Source of the DNA: Lachnospiraceae bacterium
GTDB lineage: Bacteria; Bacillota; Clostridia; Lachnospirales; Lachnospiraceae
NCBI GenBank assembly: GCA_017393285.1
Contig: JAFORL010000198.1
Coordinates: forward strand, 1 to 41,103
Length of the DNA stretch: 41,103 nt
Direction: 5' to 3'
Shown here: one piece after another, positions 1 to 9,639 of the stretch
Numbering within the stretch: position 1 is the first letter of the stretch
Layout: every line of letters begins with the position of its first letter
Translations under genes and position numbers: made by a program
The notes under the pieces: generated by a model
Told to the model about the DNA's origin: nothing
What the model saw: the letters and a program-made list of their open reading frames with translations, nothing else
The model's database searches: none

Positions 1-358
1 CACATTTAAATGTATCTTTAGGTATCTTTGTAACAGGAACTTTTATTTGTTGATGAATATCATCGTTATAAAATTCTATGTATTCTGGAATATTGTATAC
101 TCCATCATTTTTCTGATTGCATAATACAGTAGCAGATTCAATCTTAGCATAGCTGGCATCAGGATTATATGGATAATAGGTATAATCAACCGTCCATTTA
201 ATGTCATTTACCACAACAGAAAATGTATTACTACAACCACCAATCGTTGCCTTTACCGTTCCTGTATTGTTAAATAAGCCAGTCATGTTTCCTGGCGATG
301 TGACAGCAATTGCACATAATGAAATTGCTGCAATAATTTTTCTTAATGATTTTCTCAT
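1..358 (-). CDS. Secreted BspA-like surface protein, N-terminal part (runs off window)
   Basis: The frame is open from an ATG at 358 to the window edge (119 codons). AAGGAGG (368-374) lies 9 nt upstream and decides the start. The product begins with MRKSLRK, then a hydrophobic stretch (about residues 8-20) typical of a signal peptide, so export is expected. Around residues 90-119 it reads like the first turn of a BspA-type (LRR_5) leucine-rich repeat: a proline-aromatic strand start followed by a V-x-K-I-P-K-D-T-F step. The family is surface exposed and often adhesive; that role is inferred. The gene at the other end of the window carries the same kind of repeat. The C-terminus and any anchor are outside the window. 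Confidence 0.7.
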   Translation of the reverse strand, partial: MRKSLRKIIAAISLCAIAVTSPGNMTGLFNNTGTVKATIGGCSNTFSVVVNDIKWTVDYTYYPYNPDASYAKIESATVLCNQKNDGVYNIPEYIEFYNDDIHQQIKVPVTKIPKDTFKC

Positions 359-461
359 TAACTGAATCCTCCTTCTTTGTGCTTGATTGATTTTAAGCGA
401 AGAATCACACTGTGTATGGTTATTCTTCCTTGCTTTTTATTTTTTTCACACATGTTTTTTT

Positions 462-490
462 ATTCTAAATGTAATTGTGAGAAATGTCAA
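462..490 (-). promoter_or_regulatory. Sigma-A promoter of the BspA-like gene
   Basis: On the minus strand TTGACA (485-490) and TAGAAT (462-467) are separated by exactly 17 nt. The leader to the ATG at 358 is about 95 nt. It is one of the best promoter matches in the window. Confidence 0.7.
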
Positions 491-830
491 TAATTGTAAC
501 AATTTTGTATCATTTTTTGTAATAGTTCTCTTTTGCATTTTTTGTACGCTTCTATCGAACAAATGTTAAAATTTGTAACAGGGGTTCTTACTTATGATAA
601 TTCGAAACCTGCAAGTAGATTTCTTTCAAGCATCCTTTTTTCTTTCTTTGCCCGAAGGAGATATTTTTTCACTGGTATCTATACAGTATGATTGATAACA
701 AAAAAATTCTGACACATAACTGTCATGTTCATGCCCAAAAGCTACAATACAAACATATTATAATCAAGTGAAACTATAAAAATAGACGTAGGAACTTATC
801 ACTATTCAGCTAAATCAAAATAAAGTAAAA

Positions 831-920
831 CCACTTTTATATGTCAAGGTGGCTATAAAGCAATCAAACCCACTTTTATATATTAGGACGGCAACAAGGA
901 AGCTAACCCCATTTACATAC
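831..920. repeat. Degenerate tandem repeat, period about 39 nt
   Basis: Two adjacent units start with the same 12 bases, CCACTTTTATAT (831 and 870), and stay recognisably alike for 39 nt. A third, weaker copy begins near 909 with CCATTTACATA. No coding frame crosses them. Apart from this repeat, the promoter and the terminator, nothing convincing was seen in 359-975. Confidence 0.4.
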
Positions 921-975
921 GACAATTGATTGCGTGGAGATTTTAGGAATAAGTCCTACCGCAACAGTTACAAAA

Positions 976-1052
976 AAGAGCTGTTCACCCAGAAGAGACA
1001 TCACAAAATATATACTATTTCATGTATGTCACTTCTGCATGTAACAGCCCTT
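976..1052. terminator. Nested hairpin, probable bidirectional terminator (3' of purL)
   Basis: The outer arms AAGAGCTGTT (976-985) and AACAGCCCTT (1043-1052) pair with one mismatch. Inside them AGAAG (991-995) pairs with CTTCT (1032-1036) and GACA (997-1000) with TGTC (1027-1030). A T-run follows on both strands, so it can end purL transcription from the minus strand. It lies about 145 nt beyond the purL stop. A short perfect palindrome at 1156-1171 sits between. Confidence 0.55.
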
Positions 1053-1195
1053 GTTTTTTTAGGTGATGACTGCAAAGCAATCATGTTCGTCTATTTCATT
1101 ATTTTGAATAGAAAAGGAACTTTACATCTCTGCCACCTGCAAAGACATATGCTTTCTTTCTTGCAAGAAAGATATTACAAACTACACCGCTTGTT

Positions 1196-4100
1196 CTATT
1201 TGAAGTATTCTACACCAGATTCAAAGATTAATTGGTTTTGGTCTCCATAAATATTCAATGCAACACCGTCTCCACGTCTTTCTGAATGTGCCATCTTTCC
1301 TAATACACGACCATCTGGGCTTGTAATACCTTCTATTGCACAATAAGAACCGTTTGGATTATAATCTACATCCATTGTAGGATTTCCATTTACATCTACA
1401 TATTGTGTTGCAACTTGTCCATTTTCAACTAACTTCTGTAACCAAGCTTCATTGGCAACAAATCTTCCTTCTCCATGGGATGCTGGAATAGCATATACAC
1501 CACCCAATTCAGCCTTGCGTAACCATGGAGACTTATTACTTACAACCTTTGTATAAACCGTCTTTGAAATATGACGACCGATACCATTTGTTGTCAAAGT
1601 TGGAGAATCATCCTTTTGTGGAGTAATTTCGCCATATGGAACCAAACCTAACTTAATCAAAGCTTGGAAACCATTACAAATACCTAAAGTCAATCCATCA
1701 CGTTTTGACATTAAATCATTTACAGCTTCTTTAATCTTCTCATTTCTGAAAATAGAAGCAATAAATTTAGCTGATCCATCTGGTTCGTCACCTGCTGAGA
1801 AACCGCCAGAGAACATTAAAATTTGCGCATCCTGGATTGCATTTACAAATGCATTGACAGAATCTGTAATATTTTGTTCTGTCATATTCTTAAATACAAC
1901 TGTATTTGTCTCTGCACCAGCTAATTGAAAAGATTTTGCTATATCATATTCACAGTTTGTACCTGGAAATACTGGAATAAATACTTTTGGAGTAGCAATC
2001 TTATTCTTTGCAACATAAATATCCTTTGCATCAAACAATTTCTCTTCTATTTTAGTCTGTTCCACATCTGTTTGTGTTGGGAATACTTTTTCTAATGTAC
2101 CTGTCCATGCAGCCAATGCATCATCCATTGAAATTTCTGCATCTGCACACACAAATTTGGCATCAGATAAAATTTCACCGATTTCAACATAATCAACATT
2201 AATCTTAGCTAAATCTTCAGGTGCTACTTCTGCTATGATATCTCCATATGCAGTTTTAAAATATTGACTGGTTGGAATTGTGTCAACCAATTTCACACCT
2301 AATTTATTTCCGAATGCCATCTTACTAACCGCTTCACAAATACCACCAAAGCCAATTGCATAAGTAGATACAAGGACTTTATCATGAATCAATTTGGTAA
2401 TGCCTGCGTATAATTTCATCAAATCATCATATTCTGGTAAACCATATTGATTTTGCTTGATAGAGAAGCGAACCAATTTATTGCCAGCTTTCTTCAATTC
2501 AGGTGTAACGACATCTTGGATCTTTCCAACATTTACTGCAAAAGAACACAAAGTTGGAGGAACATCAATATCATTAAAAGTTCCTGACATACTATCTTTA
2601 CCACCAATAGAAGGTAATCCAAGTTTCACTTGTGCATCATAAGCTCCCAACAAGGCTGCCATTGGTTTTCCCCAACGTTTAGGGTCTGTTCCAAGTCTTT
2701 CAAAGTACTCTTGGAATGTGAAACGGATCTTAGAATAATCTCCACCTGCAGCTACAATTTTTGCCACTGAGGAAATTACAGCATATACAGAACCATGGTA
2801 TGGACTCCAACTTGATACATATGGATCCAATCCATAACTCATCATAGTGACAGTATCACAGCTTCCGTTTAATACAGGTAATTTAGCAATCATAGACTGG
2901 GTTTCTGTCAATTGATATTTTCCACCGTAAGGCATGGTAACTGTTCCAGCACCAATAGAGCTGTCAAACATTTCTACCAATCCCTTTTGTGAACATACAT
3001 TTAAATCTTTTAAGGTATCTAACCATTTTGCTTTTACATCTGTAATAGCAATTGATTTTTCTAATACATTATCTTCTCTAGAAGGCATTGGAACAACAAC
3101 CTCTGTTTCCTGATGGGCACCATTGGTATCCAAAAATGCTCTTGAGATATTTACAATTTCTTTTCCTCTCCAGCTGATCACCAATCTTGGATTCTCTGTT
3201 ACTGTTGCAACTACTACTGCTTCCAAGTTTTCTTCTTCTGCATACTTTAACATAGTGTCAACATCTTTGGGATCTACTACAACTGCCATACGTTCCTGAG
3301 ATTCAGAAATTGCCAATTCTGTTCCGTCCAAACCAGCATATTTCTTTGGCACCTTATCTAAATCAATGGTCAATCCATCTGCTAATTCACCGATGGCAAC
3401 TGACACACCACCAGCACCAAAGTCGTTACATTTCTTAATCAATGCACTAACTTCTTCTCTTCTAAACAAACGTTGAATCTTACGTTCAGTAGGTGCATTT
3501 CCTTTTTGTACTTCAGCTCCACAAGTATCAATAGAACTCTCTGTATGTGCTTTAGAAGAACCTGTTGCTCCACCACAACCATCACGTCCGGTTCTACCAC
3601 CAAGCAAAATAATAATATCTCCTGGATCTGAATTTTCACGAATTACACTTCTTCTTGGAGCAGCACCCATAACAGCACCAATTTCCATACGTTTTGCCAC
3701 ATAATTAGGATGATAAATTTCTTTTACCAATCCGGTAGCAAGTCCAATCTGGTTACCATATGAGCTATAACCTTTTGCAGCACCGGTTACAATTTTTCTC
3801 TGTGGCAATTTTCCGTTCATAGTGTCCTTCAAAGAAACAGTAGGATCTGCAGCACCAGTTACACGCATTGCCTGGTATACATATCCACGACCTGACAATG
3901 GATCACGAATTGCGCCACCCAAACAAGTTGCAGCTCCACCGAATGGTTCAATTTCAGTAGGATGGTTGTGGGTCTCATTTTTAAAGAATACTAACCATTC
4001 TTCTTCTTTACCATCAATTTCAACTGGAACAACAATCGAACATGCATTGATTTCGTCAGAAACTTCCATATCTTCCAACTTGCCATCTGCTTTCAATTTC

Positions 4101-4951
4101 TTCATGCCCATCAAAGCAATATCCATCAAGCATACAAATTTATCCTTACGATCTCCATATATTTCTTGACGATCTTTTAAATATCTTTCGTAGGTTTCCA
4201 CAATTGGCTCATGGTAAAATCCATCTTCAAACACTACATTTTTCAACTCAGTTGAAAACGTCGTATGACGGCAATGATCTGACCAATAGGTATCTAACAC
4301 ACGAATTTCTGTCATAGATGGATCTCTATTTTCTTCTGTTTTGTAATAATTTTGGATATGCAAAAAATCCTTAAAGGTCATTGCTAAACCTAAGGAATCA
4401 TATAACTCCTTCAGCTTATCTTCGCTCATATCTTTAAATCCATCAAATATTTGTACATCAGCTGGATCTTCAAATTCTGTAACTAATGTCTCTGGTTTTG
4501 TCGCGTCAGTTTCTCTAGAATCTACAGGATTGATACAATATTCTTTAATTTTTGAAAATTCTTCATCTGAAATCTTACCTGATAAGATATATGTTGTGGC
4601 AGAACGAATAATAGGATTTTCACTTTCATGAAGCAATTTTACACATTGTTCTGCTGAATCTGCACGCTGATCAAATTGGCCCGGCAAATATTCTACAGAA
4701 AAAGTACGGTCTTTTGCATCAAATTGTACTTTTTCTTCGTATACCATATCTACAGGAGGTTCTGAAAATACAGTTCCTAATGCTTTTTGATAGGTTTCTT
4801 CGCTTACATTCTCAATATCATATCGAATTAAAACACGCACATCTTTCAATGTGTGAATATCAAGATAATTCTTAATCTCCGCTTTTAATTCCTTTGCAGC
4901 AACGGCATATGGTGTTTTCTTTTCCACATAAACTCTTCTTACGTTACCCAT
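1196..4951 (-). CDS. purL: Phosphoribosylformylglycinamidine synthase (single-chain PurL)
   Basis: This enzyme converts FGAR, glutamine and ATP to FGAM in de novo purine synthesis, in the cytoplasm. At 1251 residues it is the large one-chain form, with synthetase halves and a C-terminal glutaminase in one polypeptide. The HNHPTEIEPFGGAATC segment of the nucleotide-binding region is intact. The glutaminase shows FPGTNCEYD, the nucleophile Cys1092 in GICNGFQ, and a His1222-x-Glu1224 pair near the end, so the triad is complete. The start at 4951 has AAGGAG (4962-4967) 10 nt upstream. It stands alone here with no other pur gene beside it, behind its own promoter. Nothing appears broken. Confidence 0.97.
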   Translation of the reverse strand: MGNVRRVYVEKKTPYAVAAKELKAEIKNYLDIHTLKDVRVLIRYDIENVSEETYQKALGTVFSEPPVDMVYEEKVQFDAKDRTFSVEYLPGQFDQRADSAEQCVKLLHESENPIIRSATTYILSGKISDEEFSKIKEYCINPVDSRETDATKPETLVTEFEDPADVQIFDGFKDMSEDKLKELYDSLGLAMTFKDFLHIQNYYKTEENRDPSMTEIRVLDTYWSDHCRHTTFSTELKNVVFEDGFYHEPIVETYERYLKDRQEIYGDRKDKFVCLMDIALMGMKKLKADGKLEDMEVSDEINACSIVVPVEIDGKEEEWLVFFKNETHNHPTEIEPFGGAATCLGGAIRDPLSGRGYVYQAMRVTGAADPTVSLKDTMNGKLPQRKIVTGAAKGYSSYGNQIGLATGLVKEIYHPNYVAKRMEIGAVMGAAPRRSVIRENSDPGDIIILLGGRTGRDGCGGATGSSKAHTESSIDTCGAEVQKGNAPTERKIQRLFRREEVSALIKKCNDFGAGGVSVAIGELADGLTIDLDKVPKKYAGLDGTELAISESQERMAVVVDPKDVDTMLKYAEEENLEAVVVATVTENPRLVISWRGKEIVNISRAFLDTNGAHQETEVVVPMPSREDNVLEKSIAITDVKAKWLDTLKDLNVCSQKGLVEMFDSSIGAGTVTMPYGGKYQLTETQSMIAKLPVLNGSCDTVTMMSYGLDPYVSSWSPYHGSVYAVISSVAKIVAAGGDYSKIRFTFQEYFERLGTDPKRWGKPMAALLGAYDAQVKLGLPSIGGKDSMSGTFNDIDVPPTLCSFAVNVGKIQDVVTPELKKAGNKLVRFSIKQNQYGLPEYDDLMKLYAGITKLIHDKVLVSTYAIGFGGICEAVSKMAFGNKLGVKLVDTIPTSQYFKTAYGDIIAEVAPEDLAKINVDYVEIGEILSDAKFVCADAEISMDDALAAWTGTLEKVFPTQTDVEQTKIEEKLFDAKDIYVAKNKIATPKVFIPVFPGTNCEYDIAKSFQLAGAETNTVVFKNMTEQNITDSVNAFVNAIQDAQILMFSGGFSAGDEPDGSAKFIASIFRNEKIKEAVNDLMSKRDGLTLGICNGFQALIKLGLVPYGEITPQKDDSPTLTTNGIGRHISKTVYTKVVSNKSPWLRKAELGGVYAIPASHGEGRFVANEAWLQKLVENGQVATQYVDVNGNPTMDVDYNPNGSYCAIEGITSPDGRVLGKMAHSERRGDGVALNIYGDQNQLIFESGVEYFK

Positions 4952-4976
4952 GTTAATGTAGCTCCTTTCTATTTGT

Positions 4977-4988
4977 AGCCTATAGGCT
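4977..4988. repeat. 12-bp perfect palindrome in the purL leader
   Basis: AGCCTATAGGCT is a perfect palindrome just upstream of the purL ribosome binding site. It could form a small hairpin or be a protein site; no known operator was recognised. Confidence 0.35.
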
Positions 4989-5059
4989 TATTAACATACT
5001 CATCTAAATTGTTTTTTGAATGAAAAATCTATTTTTGCCACAAAAAACAACACAGTTCT

Positions 5060-5087
5060 ATTGTAACACATTTTTCTATATAAGCAA
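5060..5087 (-). promoter_or_regulatory. Promoter of purL
   Basis: Minus-strand TTGCTT (5082-5087) and TACAAT (5060-5065) are 16 nt apart; 17 nt if TTTGCT is taken. The leader is about 100 nt. No purine riboswitch was recognised between the promoter and the ATG. Confidence 0.55.
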
Positions 5088-5321
5088 AAGTTTTTTTATA
5101 TTTTTTTCTCAACAGTAAAAACAATCTATTCAACCCACACATAAAACACCAGAAGCAACCATTTACTTTTTCTTTTGAAAATACCAGAACAGCGATTGAT
5201 TATTCGCATCTGTCAAATCAATAATAACAATCTAGATATTATTTCACCTGCAAGTACTTCAATAATATATGCAACACTATTTCTAGCAGGCGGAAAGATT
5301 GTAATATGTATAATAAAAAAA

Positions 5322-5409
5322 GAGGTTGTCTCATCAAAAAAGTCAACATGGTTTTATGCTATAACATTTATAACATAAAGCAAATCTACTTTTTTATTGT
5401 GACAACCCC
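5322..5409 (-). terminator. Long hairpin terminator of the foldase gene, possibly IS-derived
   Basis: The arms 5322-5343 and 5388-5409 match at 18 of 22 positions, and a second imperfect stem (TTATG-CTAT / ATAACATAA) lies in between. On the minus strand the structure ends in CCTC followed by seven T, a good intrinsic terminator for the gene ending at 5472. The GGGGTTGTCAC-type end resembles clostridial IS termini, so it may be the remains of one. The rest of the 520-nt gap (4952-5471) holds the purL promoter and no other gene. Confidence 0.6.
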
Positions 5410-5471
5410 ATGCACTATTCTAGCTCGGAAAGCCCAACTGTTGACACAGCTGGTCGTATTCATATGACAAC

Positions 5472-6659
5472 TTAAATAGAATAGCTTCCAATCTTAATTT
5501 TATTCCAGTTTTTGTAAATTACATTTACATCATAGTTTGGTTCAATATTACTTTGATATTCTGTAGTAAATGCGCTTTCTTCTTTTTTGGAAACCGCATC
5601 CTTTACAGCAGAATCATAGCTATCTGTTGAAGTGTTATCTGTTAATTTAATAATATAGAAGCCTTCTGAACCTTCTAATACATCAGAAATTTCATCAACC
5701 TTCATAGCCTTGATTTTTTTATCAATCTTCTGATCAAAACCATCTTTTTCAATTAACTGTCCATCTGCTTTGTATTCAATATTGTCTGCATTTTTAGTAA
5801 CTGCATTTCCATTTTCATCATTTCCAAAGATTGTTGCAAAATCTTCTGCTGTTTTTGCTGTTTTCAACAATTCTTCCATCTTTTTCTTTAATTCTTTTTT
5901 CTCATCAGCAGATAATTTCCGGGTATTACCATCTGCATTTGTTGTTGAGGTAGATACAAAATAGTATTGGAAATCATACTGTTTGTAATCTGACTTTTTA
6001 ATAGACTTTTTAATCTTTTTATAATCTAAGCCCAATGAAGCAATTTTATCCTTCTTATAACGTTCGCCAATTGTTTGGATTAATATTGCGTTATAAATAT
6101 CTTTTTTAGATAATCCTTTGATTAATTTCTGTTTTCTAGTCATATTTTTCACTGTGGAAGTTGTCTGCTCATTTGCTGTCTTTTTATCATCATCAGTTGC
6201 AGTATATCCTTCTGAAGTAGCTTGCTGATAAAGAACAAAATCCTCTGTAGCATCAGCAATAATACCATCTGCTAATGTAGAAGCAGCTGTAGTGCCATCA
6301 TCCTGCATCTCTGCATTCCAATAATCATAACCTTCACCATAGATTTGTGCATATAATGAAGCCATGCTCTGTCCTTGTGCTTCTCCTTGATAAATGTAAT
6401 ATGCCAAATTTTTTATATCATAGTTCTGTTCCTTGTTCTGACTATCTTTGATTGTAATGATAACCTTCTGTCTCAATTGGTCATATCCTACTAAAATACA
6501 AGCAACAATCACAGCAATTACACCAAGTGTCAATAATACATTTCTTGCACTAATATTGATAGATACCCCTTTCGATTGTTTCAAACGTTTTGGTTCATGT
6601 TTTGGTGTTTTTTCTACTGTTGTAGTGTTTTTTTCACCACTGATAATTTTTTTACTCAC
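5472..6659 (-). CDS. Membrane-anchored peptidyl-prolyl isomerase, SurA/PrsA-like foldase
   Basis: The 395-residue product has a basic cytoplasmic tail (about 1-37), one membrane segment (about 38-58) and a long charged extracytoplasmic part. Residues about 225-355 fit a parvulin (PpiC) domain, including the DFATIFGND and GFYIIKL segments. The region between (about 70-220) is an N-terminal chaperone-like helical part, as in SurA_N proteins. The likely job is folding of exported proteins at the outer face of the membrane. There is no lipobox, unlike classical PrsA. The ATG at 6659 follows GGAGGAGAAG. The gene is monocistronic, with two candidate promoters upstream and a hairpin terminator downstream. 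Confidence 0.8.
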   Translation of the reverse strand: MSKKIISGEKNTTTVEKTPKHEPKRLKQSKGVSINISARNVLLTLGVIAVIVACILVGYDQLRQKVIITIKDSQNKEQNYDIKNLAYYIYQGEAQGQSMASLYAQIYGEGYDYWNAEMQDDGTTAASTLADGIIADATEDFVLYQQATSEGYTATDDDKKTANEQTTSTVKNMTRKQKLIKGLSKKDIYNAILIQTIGERYKKDKIASLGLDYKKIKKSIKKSDYKQYDFQYYFVSTSTTNADGNTRKLSADEKKELKKKMEELLKTAKTAEDFATIFGNDENGNAVTKNADNIEYKADGQLIEKDGFDQKIDKKIKAMKVDEISDVLEGSEGFYIIKLTDNTSTDSYDSAVKDAVSKKEESAFTTEYQSNIEPNYDVNVIYKNWNKIKIGSYSI

Positions 6660-6687
6660 GTCTTCTCCTCCGTTTCATTTTAATTGT

Positions 6688-6716
6688 ATATTATGCACAA
6701 TATATTAACCATGCAA
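6688..6716 (-). promoter_or_regulatory. Proximal promoter of the foldase gene
   Basis: Minus-strand TTGCAT (6711-6716) and TAATAT (6688-6693) are 17 nt apart, about 30 nt upstream of the start codon. Confidence 0.45.
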
Positions 6717-6758
6717 GTACACATTTTATCGTTTTTTCGTTCTGAAAACCCTCTTATT

Positions 6759-6786
6759 ATTGTATGCAATTTTGTATATAAGTCAA
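6759..6786 (-). promoter_or_regulatory. Distal promoter of the foldase gene
   Basis: Minus-strand TTGACT (6781-6786) and TACAAT (6759-6764) are 16 nt apart, directly behind the stop of the upstream GGDEF/EAL gene. Confidence 0.5.
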
Positions 6787-6802
6787 GTCTTAATCGGATT
6801 TT

Positions 6803-9619
6803 TTATGCCATTTCTTTTTTTAATAACTTCGTAAATTCTTCCTTTGGCATTGGTTTTGCGAACAAATATCCCTGTGCCATATCACAAGAAATTTCTCTTA
6901 AAAAATTCGATTGTGCTTCTGTTTCTACACCTTCAGATAAAACCTTCATTTCCAATTGTTTGGCCATATTGGTAATGCTTGAAACAATTATTTTTTCTTC
7001 TTTTTGCATATTGCCTTTTCTAAAAAAATCTTTATCTAATTTTAGCACATCGGTTGTCATATCCTTAAGCAAATTCAAAGAAGAAAAACCAGCTCCAAAA
7101 TCATCTATTGCCACAGAATAACCACTTTCCCGCAATCCATGCATAGTTTGTAAAGCAATTTCTGTTTGATCTAGAAAAATACTTTCTGTTAATTCAAATT
7201 CCAAATATTGATGTGGAATTTGGTGTCGATCTACCATGTGATTGATTTTTTTTACAAAATCATCTGTTTGCAAATGCACCCGAGATACATTGAGGGAAAT
7301 GGTAACCGGTGTAATATCCAATGTAATCCAATCCTGCAATAATTTACAGGCACAATTATAAATATAAAAATCCAACTGTACAATAAAACCATTTTTTTCA
7401 AACAAAGGAATAAATTGATCCGGCACATAAACACTGCCATCTTTTTTGATCCATCTAGTAAGGGCCTCCGCGCCAACGATTTTTCCTGTTTGCAAATTAA
7501 TCTTTGGTTGTAGATACATCTGAAATTCTTTATGTTCATAAGCACGTTGCATGGAATTGCTAATTTCTAACTCCAATTGACTTTCTGCTTCCAATTTTTC
7601 ATCATAGAAACAACAGTGGCTTCCTGCTATTTTTTTTGCTTTTTTTCTTGCAATATTTGCATTGTCCAAAACAGAAACGAAATCCATTCCAGATTTCAAT
7701 TTTGCCACACCCGCAACAATATAAACACTATTTCCTATGCTAAATGACTGCATTCTACTTTTAAATATTCGATTCAAATCCAAAATATTTTTTTCGATTT
7801 GTTTATCATTGACATAATTCATGAGTACCACAAATTTGTCTGCACAATCACGAGCTGACATAACAATATCATAAGCACCTGTACTGATACATTTTGAAAT
7901 TTCTTTTAAAATTTCATCCCCCACTTCATATCCCAGTGTATCATTGATATATTTAAATTTATGGATGTCTACATTTAAAATTGCATAGGTACTGTGGCTA
8001 TTATTCCGCAATTGCAACTCTACATTTTCACGAAAATGTTTTAACCTAGGAAGTTGCGTTAATTGATCAAATTTTTTCATGTTTTCTAATTTGTTTTTTG
8101 CTTGTTCTGCTTGCTTAAAACGTAATAAAAAGACAGAACAAATTTTGGAAATTAGAATAACCGTATCTATCTCATCTTTTGTCCAATTATGCGTATGATA
8201 GTTATATGCGATAGAAACCAAGCCTCTGCATTTCTTTTTTTCATAAAACGCACATTGTAACAAAGCAGTGGCGTGAAAAAAATTTATGAAATCACGCAAT
8301 TCAGGATTTTGCTCTGTAATTTGTGTGTTATCAATCGCACGGACGCCCCGATCATCAAAATATCTATGAAAAATAGGAAAAGAATCCATGTTGAAAAATT
8401 CAATTTGATTATAATGATTACTTAAATGTTCGGAATCGCTCCATAATTGTGTCAAATGTAAAAAATTCTCATCATCTATTTCCCAAATAGAGATTGAATC
8501 ACATTTGTAAAAGCAACCCACCTTTTTTAAAACCTTTTTTAACGCTACTGTTATGTTGCTACTTTGCAAGAATTGGTCAAAGGCATAACTAAGCAATCCA
8601 TTACTAAAAACATTCAAGGTCTTTGTCTTGACCGGTTCGAAGCTATAATTATGTAGAAAAAGGTTGTTGTTCATAATACTGTCATGATCAAAGCTTGTTT
8701 GATAAATGGCATAATAGTTCGTTTCATATTTTGCTCCTCTATACAAGGCGTAATCTGCCTTCTGTAATAGTTTAGAATACACCCTTCCATGTTCAGGAAA
8801 TTTAGATATTCCGATGGTGCAGTATACATCCACTGTTTCATTTTCGTATACTTTATGAACCGTATGTAAAATACTTTCTATTTTTTGCTCTAATATTGCA
8901 TCTTCTGTTGTATCTTTCATAAAGACTTGAAAATCATCTCCACCAATTCTGGCAATAATATCTTTTTTTCGAAAAGAATTTCGAAGCTGTTCAGCCAAAT
9001 TTTTCAAAACCTGGTCTCCAAATGCTTCACCATATGTTTGATTCAATTTTTTCATCCCAACCACATTGATAATCATGAGTGTATGCTTGCCAAAGCTTCC
9101 ATCTGCACGCAAAAAATGTTCTATCAGGTTTTGTGCACGTTCTTTGCTGTATAATTTTGTTAGCGGATCTAAAAGTGCCTGTTCTACCAACATTTCTTGT
9201 AATTGTTTTTCTTGGTCAATATCATGTATTCTACCAACCATTGCCACGATTTTCTCATTTTGATTTTTAATAAAAGAGACTTTCGCCATACACCAAATAT
9301 ATGTGCCGTCTATTTTTTTATATTTAAATTCTATTTTTTCCCGATTTCCATCTGTCAAAAATGACACAATCTCATCAACCTGTTGCGAAGCAATACAGCC
9401 AAACCGTTCTACTTTTTTTGAAAAATCAGTAATTTTTGTCCCATTTTCTTTTGTAAAGTTATAATCCCTTGACAACCAAAAGGTATCTGTCACACGATTA
9501 TATTCAAAGTAGCATACTTCATTTAAACTTTCTAAAGCCGTTTTCCAATCAGAATTTGAGATTTCTACATTGCCATCGTTATTTGTTACGTTTTTCTTTC
9601 TGAATTGAAAATGTTCCAT
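6803..9619 (-). CDS. Cyclic-di-GMP signalling protein, PAS-GGDEF-GAF-GGDEF-EAL
   Basis: A 938-residue soluble protein with no membrane segment. In order: a PAS-type sensor (about 25-135), a GGDEF domain with GGDDF at 226-230, a GAF-like domain (about 345-505), a second GGDEF fold (about 515-670) whose signature has decayed to CADKF, and an EAL domain (about 690-930). The EAL domain keeps EAL at 718-720, the ELTES, DDFGAGFSS and LKLDKDFF motifs and SEGVET, so phosphodiesterase activity is likely. The first GGDEF looks competent for cyclase activity. The net direction cannot be read from the sequence. The ATG at 9619 lies 20 nt after the hflX stop, which suggests an hflX operon. The cytosolic PAS and GAF domains point to intracellular signals. 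Confidence 0.9.
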   Translation of the reverse strand: MEHFQFRKKNVTNNDGNVEISNSDWKTALESLNEVCYFEYNRVTDTFWLSRDYNFTKENGTKITDFSKKVERFGCIASQQVDEIVSFLTDGNREKIEFKYKKIDGTYIWCMAKVSFIKNQNEKIVAMVGRIHDIDQEKQLQEMLVEQALLDPLTKLYSKERAQNLIEHFLRADGSFGKHTLMIINVVGMKKLNQTYGEAFGDQVLKNLAEQLRNSFRKKDIIARIGGDDFQVFMKDTTEDAILEQKIESILHTVHKVYENETVDVYCTIGISKFPEHGRVYSKLLQKADYALYRGAKYETNYYAIYQTSFDHDSIMNNNLFLHNYSFEPVKTKTLNVFSNGLLSYAFDQFLQSSNITVALKKVLKKVGCFYKCDSISIWEIDDENFLHLTQLWSDSEHLSNHYNQIEFFNMDSFPIFHRYFDDRGVRAIDNTQITEQNPELRDFINFFHATALLQCAFYEKKKCRGLVSIAYNYHTHNWTKDEIDTVILISKICSVFLLRFKQAEQAKNKLENMKKFDQLTQLPRLKHFRENVELQLRNNSHSTYAILNVDIHKFKYINDTLGYEVGDEILKEISKCISTGAYDIVMSARDCADKFVVLMNYVNDKQIEKNILDLNRIFKSRMQSFSIGNSVYIVAGVAKLKSGMDFVSVLDNANIARKKAKKIAGSHCCFYDEKLEAESQLELEISNSMQRAYEHKEFQMYLQPKINLQTGKIVGAEALTRWIKKDGSVYVPDQFIPLFEKNGFIVQLDFYIYNCACKLLQDWITLDITPVTISLNVSRVHLQTDDFVKKINHMVDRHQIPHQYLEFELTESIFLDQTEIALQTMHGLRESGYSVAIDDFGAGFSSLNLLKDMTTDVLKLDKDFFRKGNMQKEEKIIVSSITNMAKQLEMKVLSEGVETEAQSNFLREISCDMAQGYLFAKPMPKEEFTKLLKKEMA

Positions 9620-9639
9620 ACCAATCCCCTCGCATCACA

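Noticed and set aside
930..1250. 106-codon open frame on the plus strand beside purL
   Set aside because: It runs through the nested terminator and into the purL 3' end in antisense. The composition is non-coding.
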